DNA from: Salinibacillus xinjiangensis
GTDB lineage: Bacteria; Bacillota; Bacilli; Bacillales; Alkalibacillaceae
Direction: 5' to 3'
NCBI RefSeq assembly: GCF_009649735.1
Contig: NZ_WJNH01000006.1
Coordinates: 1,469-65,468 of the forward strand
DNA: 64,000 nt
The notes under the pieces were generated by a model. The model had not been told where the DNA came from, did no database searches, and worked only from the letters and a program-made list of their open reading frames with translations. Both the position numbers and the translations under genes were made by a program. Shown in pieces: positions 35,669-43,291 of this stretch. The number at the start of each line of letters is the position of its first letter. Position 1 is the stretch's first letter.

Positions 35669-36046
35669 ATGGATAAAGATTTAAGGATCTCAATATTAGA
35701 ACTGGACTTATTGAATGTTAAGTATTCCGTTGACAATGATGATGAAAAAGATAATTTAGTCTTAGATATTAATTATGAAATCCTTGAGGACAAGAGAATA
35801 AGATTTAATATTGAATTTTTATTTGTTGATAAAGAAATCAGCCTTAAAGGAGAATTTCTTTTTGTTATTATAATTAAAAACCTCGAGGATATCGAAGGCT
35901 TTATAAAAGAAAATAAAGAAGATGTAATTTATCCTGTTTATATTAAAATTTCAAATATAATTTCTTTATTAACTGACCAATCGTTTCCATTTCCTAAAAT
36001 TATTCCTCCAAGTACATGGATTGAAGAAGAAGAGGAGAGTAGTTAA
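35669..36046 (+). CDS. SecB-like chaperone of a toxin-antitoxin system
   Basis: A 125-residue protein that starts 19 bases after hicB with TGGAGG ahead of its ATG. The second half is SecB-like: after a beta sheet (RIRFNIEFLFVDKEISLKGE), the segment VYIKISNIISLLTDQSFPFP-KIIPPSTW matches the SecB end, where a helix leads to a F-P-x-[LI]-x-x-P-P-[IV] motif. Bacillaceae have no SecB export chaperone, which favours the specialised role known from toxin-antitoxin-chaperone systems, where a SecB-like protein protects the antitoxin. Identification rests on pattern, not a search. Confidence 0.65.
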   Translation: MDKDLRISILELDLLNVKYSVDNDDEKDNLVLDINYEILEDKRIRFNIEFLFVDKEISLKGEFLFVIIIKNLEDIEGFIKENKEDVIYPVYIKISNIISLLTDQSFPFPKIIPPSTWIEEEEESS

Positions 36047-36590
36047 TTAATTACACCGTTATTATTGTAAATGTTAGATTAGATGATGATGTCTAATATA
36101 GTATTATTTTAAAATTCAAGTCGAAAAAGATAACCTTAAAGAATTTTGTTAATGTTGCCTTTTTAAAAAATGAAAAACCTATAATATTGGAAACATACAA
36201 ACAAGTTTGTAGTTTGTCGTATTGTTAATGAATATAGACTCCCGATTGTTGTCATATTAACAATCTGGTGGTCTCTTCTTAATTATGCAGGGTTATCTAA
36301 CCATGTTATTCTATACAAATATATTCCAAAAATGTTTTCGTAAACAGTAGTTAGATCTTTCTACACAAATTTTACACATAGAACCTAAAACACCTTATTA
36401 AATAAGGGTTTTCAAGGCTATCTCTAGACCGACCACCGGTATCAACCCTAAACACACAAATAATTAAATATTATTACCGTGATAAATGAGACAGGGAAAT
36501 TTACCTGTCTCATTTATGGTTTTATACTTAGTATGTCTGTTGTATAATTAATTTTTAAATAAATTTATCATTAAAAGAGGTGGTTATAAA
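36047..36590. other. Gene-free stretch with the distal attachment site
   Basis: No gene. It contains ATTTTACACA at 36369-36378 and the 13-bp attachment core at 36429-36441. Around 36180-36300 the DNA is AT-rich with no clear signals. Confidence 0.5.
36429..36441 (+). repeat. attR core (distal copy of tRNA-Leu 3' end)
   Basis: CCGACCACCGGTA is identical to bases 3113-3125 of tRNA-Leu, in the same orientation, 33.3 kb away. ATTTTACACA stands 60 bp upstream, as at the internal site. It defines the distal end of the stacked elements. Confidence 0.75.
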
Positions 36591-36751
36591 GTGACTGCTG
36601 ATGAGATAATGAAAGCAATCGAAGAAATGGATAATGGAGAACGGATAAAATTACTTAATAATTATTTGATAGTTACTTTGATAGCAGACCACCAAAAGAG
36701 CAGATAATAAAAGAAAAAGAAGAAATTTTTGGGGGTAAAGAAGATGAGTAA
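36591..36751 (+). pseudogene. Frameshifted antitoxin (MazE/AbrB-like position)
   Basis: A GTG start with AAAGAGGTGG upstream reads VTADEIMKAIEEMDNGERIK then LLNNY. At about 36663 the frame must shift to continue FDSRPPKEQIIKEKEEIFGG-KEDE and stop at 36751, overlapping the next start codon. The unshifted frame stops at 36707. It is a small acidic protein placed directly before a MazF-like start, so it is probably the antitoxin half of a broken pair. Confidence 0.5.
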
Positions 36752-36830
36752 AGCAGGTAAACGTGGAGAGATATGGACTGTAAAAAAAGACATTTGTCCA
36801 TTGTGTTGCCTGGCAGTCTTTGTATGTTAG
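36744..36830 (+). pseudogene. Truncated MazF/PemK-like toxin start
   Basis: The frame MSKAGKRGEIWTVKKDICP begins like MazF/PemK ribonucleases, whose first strand reads K-R-G-E-I-W. After about 18 residues it diverges and ends at a TAG, so only the first 15% of the toxin remains. It overlaps the antitoxin stop by eight bases. The pair is inactive debris at the island edge. Confidence 0.6.
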
Positions 36831-36880
36831 GTAGTGAGGAAATCATATATGAATGTGCTTATCCATTTTGCAAACTTCAA

Positions 36881-36928
36881 AAATAAAGCGAGGACTCATG
36901 TAAACCATCATGAGTCCTCGCTTTATTT
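36881..36928. terminator. 20-bp perfect stem, bidirectional terminator
   Basis: Bases 36881-36900 (AAATAAAGCGAGGACTCATG) pair perfectly with 36909-36928 around an eight-base loop. It lies between the MazEF relic and the convergent GIY-YIG gene. Confidence 0.85.
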
Positions 36929-36930
36929 CT

Positions 36931-36955
36931 GGGACAAAGGTCCTGTCCCTCCGTT
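36931..36955. repeat. Dispersed palindrome, GGGACA type
   Basis: GGGACAAAGG-TCCTGTCCCTCCG: GGGACA pairs with TGTCCC. It belongs to the family of gene-end palindromes that continues through the core chromosome (see 52021, 59934 and others). Confidence 0.5.
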
Positions 36956-37777
36956 TTATTGTAGGTACATCTTTAAAATACAACCATAAACATTTGTATG
37001 CATTTTTCGAAATCGTATAATAAAATAACTATCAGATATTGAACAAACGTTAGAAACAGATTGATATATGTGTTTAGTGCCAGATTTAATCGCAATTGAG
37101 AAATGCATATTCTCAACAGACCTTTGAATTCTATCTCTGGTAGACTTGGAATGTACGAACTCAAGTTGACTACAAATATCTGAAAATAAAACTTTGTATT
37201 TAGTTTGTTCATATTCATCTTGATATTCATAAGGAGAATTTAGTATGATTTTAAATATTTCATGTTCCCAAATTCCAACAGGGCCATTGCTTTTCAATAC
37301 AACAATATCTTCTTTATTATCCATTCTGAATTCAAAATATAAAGGGTTAGTCGAAAATACTGAAAACACGGACCGTTTGTTTCTAGCTGTGGAAACATAA
37401 GGTATGCGATTGCTGGGAGGAGAGATTTCCTGGTCATTAAGAAACTTTATTTTTTCCTTTAGATTCTTCCTTCTTTTTTCCTGCAATTTTCTTTTATAAT
37501 CATCAGAGAATAATTCAAACTTTAGTTCGGGTAGCTGAAAAGATGCAGGGGTTTCATTTGCATGAGTGTTATTATATTTAGGTTTTAGTTTGTTAATGTA
37601 ATATATCTCATACAAAGTTAAATCTGTTTTATTTTCAACAGTAGACACCATGACATACTCTACTTCATTTATCCATGCATCACTGTTATGCTGTGAGTCA
37701 CGTTGATCCATTTTAGTTGTTTTGCCTACATAAAGGACTACATCGTTTTTTCCGTAGTAAATATATATTTGGTGCAT
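36956..37777 (-). CDS. GIY-YIG nuclease-domain protein
   Basis: About 273 residues starting MHQIYIYYGKNDVVLYVGKT at the ATG at 37777 (an upstream extension has no binding site). The first 75 residues are a GIY-YIG nuclease domain: IYIYY and VLYVGKT strands, Q-R-D-S-Q-H-N with the catalytic arginine, and LYEIYYINKLKPKYN with the metal-binding glutamate. A basic linker follows (KRKLQEKRRKNLKEKIKFLN). The remaining 150 residues (SVFSTNPLYFEFRMDNKEDI onward) are an unknown domain, possibly a DNA-recognition module. It may be a homing or defence nuclease. It is the last island gene before metQ. Confidence 0.75.
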   Translation of the reverse strand: MHQIYIYYGKNDVVLYVGKTTKMDQRDSQHNSDAWINEVEYVMVSTVENKTDLTLYEIYYINKLKPKYNNTHANETPASFQLPELKFELFSDDYKRKLQEKRRKNLKEKIKFLNDQEISPPSNRIPYVSTARNKRSVFSVFSTNPLYFEFRMDNKEDIVVLKSNGPVGIWEHEIFKIILNSPYEYQDEYEQTKYKVLFSDICSQLEFVHSKSTRDRIQRSVENMHFSIAIKSGTKHIYQSVSNVCSISDSYFIIRFRKMHTNVYGCILKMYLQ

Positions 37778-37884
37778 GATAACCCCATCCCTAAAAAATA
37801 TATTGTAATTACATTTAAATGTATCATAAAACAAACTCTATGTTTATTCTGCAATATATTTTTTAGTAGAGTATATAAAAAAAA

Positions 37885-37940
37885 GGTACCTGGTACTTCA
37901 AATGGACAACTGTCCACGAAGCATACCAGGTACCGTTTTT
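37885..37940. terminator. metNIQ terminator with nested palindrome
   Basis: GGTACCTGGTA (37885-37895) pairs with TACCAGGTACC (37924-37934), and an inner GGACAACTGTCC palindrome fills the loop. T and A runs lie on both sides. It ends metQ and probably also the convergent region. Confidence 0.75.
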
Positions 37941-37946
37941 CTTTTT

Positions 37947-38795
37947 TTAGAATGCCGGAAGAGAGGCGCCGCCTTCACGAGAATTTAAGAACTCGCGAAC
38001 GTCTTCGCTCGTCATCGCCTTAGCTAGTTGTTGGATCAATTCTGTGTCTGCATTATCTTCACGCGCGACTAAAGTAATCGCAAATTTATTATCTTCTTTT
38101 TCGGTAATAAGCGCATCGTCAGCAGGAGTTAAATCTAAGTTACCAGCGTGTGTCGGGTTAATGATCACACCATCCACATCTTCATATAAACGAGTAAGTG
38201 CAGCAATACCTGCTTGCTCAAAAGTATAGTTGTGTGAGTCTTCTTTAATATCCTCTAATCCATACTGTCCGCTATCTGTTTCGTTCAATTCAATTAAATC
38301 GTGTGAAGCTAACAGGCGAAGGGAACGATCGATGTTAGACGGATCATTGGCAATACCAATCGATGCATCTTCAGGAAACTCTTCGACGCTAGCGTATTCT
38401 TTAGCATAAAGGCCGAAGTTGGCATAATAAATCGGCTGAATCTCTGTTAATGTAGCATCTGCATCTGAGTTTTCGTTGAACTGATTCATAAATGGAACAT
38501 GTTGTGAGAAGTTCGCATCAACCTCATTGTTTGCTAGTGCTTCGTTTGGTTGAATATAGTCACCCATTTCAACGATCTTTACTTCAATATTGTCTTCAGC
38601 GAGATTTTCTTTTGCAATTTCAACAACATCTAACATAGGTGATTCCACAACAGCAACTCTGATAGATTGCTGTGTATTTTCTTCCTTATTCTGATCGTCA
38701 CTTGAATCTTCTGTATTCTCACTGTCATTGCTGCCGCTACATGCGACTAGCACAGATACTAAGGCTGCCATCATGATCATGAGCCATTTTTTCAT
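37947..38795 (-). CDS. metQ: Methionine ABC transporter, substrate-binding lipoprotein
   Basis: A 282-residue lipoprotein of the MetQ/NlpA family that captures methionine outside the membrane. Signal peptide and lipobox VLVACS (C19), an acidic linker, then the binding domain. It has the typical start IRVAVVESPMLDVVEIAKEN, FNENSDADATL, YYANFGLYAKEY and the family landmark ANDPSNIDRSLRLLASHDLI. The aromatic pocket segment HVPFMNQF is also present. It is the last gene of metN-metI-metQ, 13 bases after metI. The strand, order and absence of mobile-type codon use mark it as core chromosome. Confidence 0.93.
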   Translation of the reverse strand: MKKWLMIMMAALVSVLVACSGSNDSENTEDSSDDQNKEENTQQSIRVAVVESPMLDVVEIAKENLAEDNIEVKIVEMGDYIQPNEALANNEVDANFSQHVPFMNQFNENSDADATLTEIQPIYYANFGLYAKEYASVEEFPEDASIGIANDPSNIDRSLRLLASHDLIELNETDSGQYGLEDIKEDSHNYTFEQAGIAALTRLYEDVDGVIINPTHAGNLDLTPADDALITEKEDNKFAITLVAREDNADTELIQQLAKAMTSEDVREFLNSREGGASLPAF

Positions 38796-38808
38796 TAGTA
38801 ATCTCTCC

Positions 38809-39471
38809 TTATCGTTTGTCTATTTTTCTTGCTAATGTAATGCCGGCATATTGAATGATTTGGACACATATCACCATAATGATGATAATATAAATCATCA
38901 AATCGGTGCGAAATTGTAGGTAACCATAACGGATGGCAAAGTCGCCGATCCCGCCACCGCCGACGACACCCATAATCGTTGAGTAAGATATAAAACTAAT
39001 CGTTGATGTCGTCATGCTTAAGACAAGTGCTGAGCGTGCTTCAACGTATAAGAATTTGAAAATAATATCTTTAACTGACGCGCCCATCGAAACAGCTGCT
39101 TCCATCACGCCTTTAGGGACATCAAGAAGCGATTGCTCGGCAAGGCGGGAATAGTGAGCGATTGCGATGATGGTCATCGGAACAGTCGCAGCTGCTGTAC
39201 CAATTGCCGTTCCAATAATAAAACGGGTAAACGGAATTAAAAAGATAACGAGTAACAAGAATGGAAAGGAACGAATAATGTTCACGATTAAGTTCAACGA
39301 TGAAAAGACGAGTTGATTTTCAAGCAATTGCCCTTTGCGACACAAAAATAAAAAGGTCCCAACTGGAAGCCCAATCAATAAGGCCGCTAGGATCGAAAAC
39401 CCAACCATAATAAATGTTTCACCAATCGACACCCAAATTTCTGATTGATACTCAAGTAATACATCAGGCAT
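38809..39471 (-). CDS. metI: Methionine ABC transporter, permease
   Basis: About 220 residues with five or six membrane segments. The MetI signature includes ETFIMVGFSILAALLIGLPV at the start, IVNIIRSFPFLLLVIFLIPF, and the EAA coupling loop VMEAAVSMGASVKDIIFKFL that contacts MetN. I choose the ATG at 39471 (MPDVLLEYQSEIW), with GGTGGTG nine bases upstream, over a GTG at 39486; it overlaps the end of metN by eight bases. Translation is coupled to metN. Confidence 0.92.
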   Translation of the reverse strand: MPDVLLEYQSEIWVSIGETFIMVGFSILAALLIGLPVGTFLFLCRKGQLLENQLVFSSLNLIVNIIRSFPFLLLVIFLIPFTRFIIGTAIGTAAATVPMTIIAIAHYSRLAEQSLLDVPKGVMEAAVSMGASVKDIIFKFLYVEARSALVLSMTTSTISFISYSTIMGVVGGGGIGDFAIRYGYLQFRTDLMIYIIIIMVICVQIIQYAGITLARKIDKR

Positions 39472-40213
39472 GGTTGAAGTCACCACCTGATTTTAACCGT
39501 TTGATAATTCCTTCGGCGCTATGTTCCATTTTGTGTACACCTGTCGGCTCAATCTCGAGTTCCTGATAGACTTGCCCATCTGCCATCACCGTCACTCGTT
39601 CACAGACGCTTTTGATGACTTCCATTTCATGACTAACAATGATAATGGTGACGCCAAATTCTTGATTGATCCGCTGTATTACTTCAAGCACTTCCGCTGT
39701 CGTATTCGGGTCAAGTGATGACGTGGGTTCATCACATAACAACACTTTAGGCTGGTTGACAATCGCCCGCGCAATTGCGACACGTTGTTTTTGCCCGCCA
39801 CTTAGCTGCCCCGGGTACTGGTCTTTTAACTGATCAAGCCCGACAAAACGCAAGCTCTCCATTACCTTTTCTGCCCGAAGCTTTTTCGGAACTTTAGCTA
39901 ATTGTAAGGCCACGACGACATTATCGAAAACCGTTTTATTGCTGAGTAGATGATGCCCTTGAAAAATCATCGCTAACGATTGACGTATCTGACGGATTCG
40001 CTTGCCTTTTAAATGGTTTAGCGTTTCGCCATCGATGACCACATCTCCTTCATCAGGCTGCTCGATCAAGTTCATCATCCGCACTAAGGTTGATTTCCCT
40101 GCACCACTCGCGCCAATAATTCCATGAATTTCGCCCGACTCGATACGTAACGATACCGACCGAATGGCTTCAAACGAGCCGAACCGTTTGCTGACATTAT
40201 GTAAAGAAATCAT
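39464..40213 (-). CDS. metN: Methionine ABC transporter, ATPase (short form)
   Basis: A 249-residue ABC ATPase: Walker A GASGAGKST (about 33-41), Q-loop AMIFQGHHLL, signature LSGGQKQRVAIARA, Walker B VLLCDEPTSSLDP and H-loop IIIVSHEM. It energises methionine uptake through MetI. Typical MetN proteins have about 340 residues with a C-terminal NIL domain that senses methionine. This one ends right after the ATPase core, so feedback inhibition by bound methionine is probably absent. No S-box or T-box is seen upstream; a sigma-A-like promoter is. Confidence 0.9.
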   Translation of the reverse strand: MISLHNVSKRFGSFEAIRSVSLRIESGEIHGIIGASGAGKSTLVRMMNLIEQPDEGDVVIDGETLNHLKGKRIRQIRQSLAMIFQGHHLLSNKTVFDNVVVALQLAKVPKKLRAEKVMESLRFVGLDQLKDQYPGQLSGGQKQRVAIARAIVNQPKVLLCDEPTSSLDPNTTAEVLEVIQRINQEFGVTIIIVSHEMEVIKSVCERVTVMADGQVYQELEIEPTGVHKMEHSAEGIIKRLKSGGDFNHA

Positions 40214-40257
40214 AAAAAAACCCCTTCCTTATGTGAAAGGTGATTCAAATCTTACCT

Positions 40258-40286
40258 ATTATAACTGATATTCATGTAGTTGTCAT
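40258..40286 (-). promoter_or_regulatory. metN promoter
   Basis: On the minus strand ATGACA (40281-40286) and TATAAT (40258-40263) are spaced by exactly 17 bp, about 45 bp before the metN ATG. The short leader leaves no room for a SAM riboswitch. Confidence 0.6.
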
Positions 40287-40374
40287 TTCATAGCAATTCT
40301 GAAAAATTATACAATAACAAACACTTTTTCAGAAGATTACAGATCACTTTAATATAGAAAATTAATCGAGTTTT

Positions 40375-40436
40375 AAGTGTCAGGCACCGCAAAAAGACAT
40401 TTGTCTATTTGTAGTGCCTGACACTTTTTGTTGATC
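40375..40436. repeat. Dispersed palindrome, GTGTCAGGCAC type
   Basis: AAGTGTCAGGCAC and GTGCCTGACACTT form a 13-bp stem with a T-run after it. It is the most complete GTGTCAG-type member of the gene-end palindrome family in this window. Confidence 0.6.
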
Positions 40437-40639
40437 ACGATTTAAAGAGAGTATTCACAACAATTCGAAACTACTTTTAACTTTGTGTGTATGAAGTAGA
40501 GTACGGTCCACCGGTATTTATAAACACAGTAATACTGACGCTTTACGTTATATACGTAAGGCGTTTTTTTAGTACCTACACGCACGATTTTCACCGTGAA
40601 AATCGTGTGCAATAAATCGTGTGCGGGGTGTTTATTATT
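40437..40639. other. Boundary of second debris patch, with two hairpins
   Basis: ACGCTTTACGT/ACGTAAGGCGT followed by seven T (40538-40570) is a good terminator. GCACGATTTTCA and TGAAAATCGTG form a further palindrome at 40582-40607. CCACCGGTA at 40509-40517 recalls the tRNA-Leu end but is only nine bases and has no arm repeat. Confidence 0.5.
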
Positions 40640-41326
40640 ATGGCAAAACGTAAGTAATGAGTTAAGTATTGAAGAGTTAGAAACGGTACAAAGTGTAGTA
40701 CCTACGAGTAATTTAACGGTAAGTGAAAAGTAGATTTATTTATTAAAGATTGTTATGGCATAATTTAAGGGAACATACTATTAAATATTACCGTAATGAG
40801 TTTAATGCTTTTATGGCATTATTAACACGACAGGTCATTGAAATAAAAGTAGGGGATATTAGTACTATCGGGATAGTAGAGGCTATGCAGGGTGCGAATA
40901 TCCGTAAGTTTAAACACAAGGGTTAACGGGTTACGTGCTTTGTTTAATTGGTTGCATAGAAAACTGCACCAAAACCCTATCAAAGAAGTTAGCATGTTCA
41001 AAACGTTGGTAGAGGGCGTTTGTAAGGAAATACTACATAAGTTTTCGGATGAAGAAATGAGTAACAAAATAGATTTACCTGCGTTGTTTACGAAAGTACG
41101 GCAAAGCTTAAACCTTAACCCTAAAGATCCAGAGCTAGATAAAGCGTTAAAAGAAGTATTAACGGGGTTAATTAAGGTAGTAAACGGTATATCCGAAGTA
41201 CGTAATTCCCGTGGGGATTCACACATACCAAAATATAAAATAGATAAACATCATGCAGTAGTAGTTAATTCGGCAAAGACAGTAGCGGATTTCTTGTTTA
41301 AAACATACGAGTACCAACTTGATTAG
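40640..41326 (+). pseudogene. Broken integrase start fused to an Abi-C domain
   Basis: From 40640 (MAKRK, then stops) several frames together spell the N-terminal half of a XerC/D-type integrase: NLREHTIKYYRNEFNAFMAL at about 40756, then, shifted, SLNTRVNGLRALFNWLHRKL (from the frame at 40892). That last frame continues straight into an abortive-infection C-terminal (Abi-C) domain: MFKTLVEGVCKEILHKFSDE, LNLNPKDPELDKALKEV, VRNSRGDSHIPKYKI, HHAVVVNSAKTVADFLFKTY. So a deletion has joined the front of an integrase to the back of an Abi gene. The 144-codon downstream frame is open and could be made, but its start is a GTG without a good binding site. Confidence 0.65.
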
Positions 41327-41496
41327 AGGTACGCTAGTAGTAGGTAAATAAAAATGGGCTTGACGTTGAATGTGAACTATAAAAAGTTGGTAATTAGATT
41401 TTATTAAAAATTTAGATGCTAATTTATTTTTTAACCAACGATAAAGGTTAATTTATAAGAGTTATGGCAACACTGTTTTAAAAACTAGGTGAGTAT

Positions 41497-42075
41497 ATGG
41501 TCTTAGAAAAAATGGGTATGTTGGTTTCCATAATATTATTGGGATTTGGATGTTTATACTTTATAAGGTTAGATTGGAAAAAATATGGATTTCTATATAT
41601 CATTGCTACTTTATCCGCTAATACTCTTTGTTATTTCTTTACATCTGTAGGATTATACTCATTTCCAAACAATGTTTTACATGGAAATTTACTCATTCCG
41701 TATGGATTAGTATCAACTGCATTTCCTCTTGGAGTATTATTTGGTGTAAGATTTAGTCCAGAAAAATGGGTGTGGAAGATTCCTTTTTACTGGGGAATAG
41801 TTCATTTAGGTATGGTAGCCGAGATTGTGTTAATGGTTACTCCAATATTTAAATTTGAACCAGAATGGGATTTATGGGATTCTTACTCATTACGTTGGGC
41901 TTACTACTTACTATTTGAAATATTAGGAACTAAGATTATTCCTCCTAATTTACGTAAGCCTATTAATCATCAGTCATTTATGTATGGGCGTTGGGCTTGG
42001 ATAGTATTTCATATTATTGTTATCACCACCATTTTTTTAGCGGGTGTTTATGTAGGTGTAACTATAATTAAATGA
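41497..42075 (+). CDS. CBO0543-family membrane protein
   Basis: A 192-residue integral membrane protein with five to six segments (MLVSIILLGFGCLYFI; FLYIIATLSANTLCYFF; LIPYGLVSTAFPLGVLFGV; YWGIVHLGMVAEIVLMV; WIVFHIIVITTIFLAGVYVG). The motif WDLWDSYSLRWAYYLLFEIL then GTKIIPPNLRKP matches the CBO0543 family common in spore-forming Bacilli, function unknown. AGGTGA precedes the ATG at 41497. It is flanked by debris but intact. Confidence 0.7.
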   Translation: MVLEKMGMLVSIILLGFGCLYFIRLDWKKYGFLYIIATLSANTLCYFFTSVGLYSFPNNVLHGNLLIPYGLVSTAFPLGVLFGVRFSPEKWVWKIPFYWGIVHLGMVAEIVLMVTPIFKFEPEWDLWDSYSLRWAYYLLFEILGTKIIPPNLRKPINHQSFMYGRWAWIVFHIIVITTIFLAGVYVGVTIIK

Positions 42076-42171
42076 AAAATTCTTAGTATGGATAGGAAAT
42101 ACATAAGTTTAATTAGTAAAACTAAATCAAGTAGCGAAAGCCCGTCCGAATAATGCTTATATTGGTATAGT

Positions 42172-42340
42172 TCAATTATTACGGTTAATTTGTTGTACGG
42201 CGTATTCATCGTATTTAGTAAAACAGCCTGCTATACAAAGTAAACGAGGGCTGCTCCAATCAATGTCATCTGAAACCTCTTGTCCGTATTTACGCCAAGT
42301 AATGGCATAGTTTATTAGATCACCAGCCAGCACAATTATG
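42172..42340 (-). pseudogene. C-terminal gene fragment (DUF5655-like)
   Basis: A start-less minus-strand frame of about 54 codons: VLAGDLINYAITWRKYGQEV then SDDIDWSSPRLLCIAGCFTK-YDEYAVQQINRNN and stop. The phrase W-S-x-P-R-L-x-C-I-A-G-x-F-T-K-Y-D-x-x-A-V-x-Q-I-x-R-N is what I associate with DUF5655-type predicted transport or nuclease-like proteins. Most of the gene is gone. The assignment is from memory and tentative. Confidence 0.4.
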
Positions 42341-42369
42341 GAAAATTTCAATAAAACCGCGTAAAAAAG

Positions 42370-42420
42370 CCCCTACAGTGCTAAAATTTTAGCGTGGTGA
42401 GGGGACTGACCTTTTCCCTA
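42370..42420. terminator. mtg terminator, GGGACTGACC-type palindrome
   Basis: AGCCCCTAC and GTGAGGGGACT pair around an inner GTGCTAAAA-TTTTAGCGTG stem. It ends the minus-strand glycosyltransferase gene and carries the GGGGACTGACC head seen at 46495. Confidence 0.5.
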
Positions 42421-42428
42421 TACTCTAT

Positions 42429-43100
42429 TTATTCAATGATTTCATTTTCGTTTCGGTAATCTTTTAATGCCTCGATAACCTCCGCTTGCCTATCTTTTGC
42501 TGCATCGCTATTTGAACTGTAAATACTTGGGGCTTGAGGTAAGCCTGCTAAAAATGTAGCCTCATTATAAGTTAATTCACTAGGTTGTTTATCAAAATAA
42601 TGTTCACTAGCTTCTTTAATACCAACGTTACCTTCACCATAATAAACGATGTTGACATAAAGCTCCAAAATTTCATCTTTGTTATACATTTCTTCAAGGT
42701 CGCGGGCTAAAAATAGTTCTGCAACTTTCCGGGTAAAGGTTTGTTTATTTGAATAGTATAGGTTCTTAGCTACCTGTTGGGTGATTGTACTACCACCTTG
42801 CACAATTTCTCCCTCTTTCAAATTATTAAGTGTTGCTCTTAGAAGGGAGACGAATTCAAAGGCACCATGCTCATAAAATCGATGATCCTCAATGGCAACC
42901 ACAGCATCTGTAAAATCAGGAGAAATGTCCATAAGAGACACATAGCTCTTATTTTGCCGCACGGACTCAACTTTTTCTTTAATCGGCATAGTAGTTATGG
43001 ATTCTTTATACTTATTGTAGCCAAGTATCCCATATATTGTAGCAATACAAAGTAAAAGGATGATTCCTAGGACTATGAGATTTCTTATTAATCTAATCAT
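42429..43100 (-). CDS. Monofunctional peptidoglycan glycosyltransferase
   Basis: A 223-residue membrane-anchored GT51 enzyme that polymerises lipid II into glycan strands. One N-terminal membrane segment (LIVLGIILLLCIATIYGILG), then the conserved motifs VAIEDHRFYEHGAF with the catalytic glutamate, QGGSTITQQVAKNLY, and RKVAELFLARDLEE. The length fits the monofunctional form (as in staphylococcal Mgt/SgtB); no transpeptidase domain follows. GAGGTAAACC precedes the ATG. It stands alone with its own terminator. Confidence 0.93.
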   Translation of the reverse strand: MIRLIRNLIVLGIILLLCIATIYGILGYNKYKESITTMPIKEKVESVRQNKSYVSLMDISPDFTDAVVAIEDHRFYEHGAFEFVSLLRATLNNLKEGEIVQGGSTITQQVAKNLYYSNKQTFTRKVAELFLARDLEEMYNKDEILELYVNIVYYGEGNVGIKEASEHYFDKQPSELTYNEATFLAGLPQAPSIYSSNSDAAKDRQAEVIEALKDYRNENEIIE

Positions 43101-43291
43101 GGTTTACCTCTATACATAATGACATTACATTTAGTATAACAAAGGACAGGAATTCCATTAAATTAAAAGCCAATCAGTGTTTTTAATTTATCAAAAAGTA
43201 ACTAAAAACCAATAATTTATTTTTAGAACTGACTAATCTATTATGTTAAAGTAAATGTAAAATGCTTACCACACAGTTAGGAGAAGCCCTC

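Noticed and set aside
40214-40370. SAM riboswitch (S-box) upstream of metN
   Set aside because: The leader from the likely start to the ATG is only about 40 bases and shows no S-box motifs.
40509-40517. CCACCGGTA as a third attachment site
   Set aside because: Only nine bases match, there is no ATTTTACACA string about 60 bp upstream, and the metNIQ core operon lies between it and the island.
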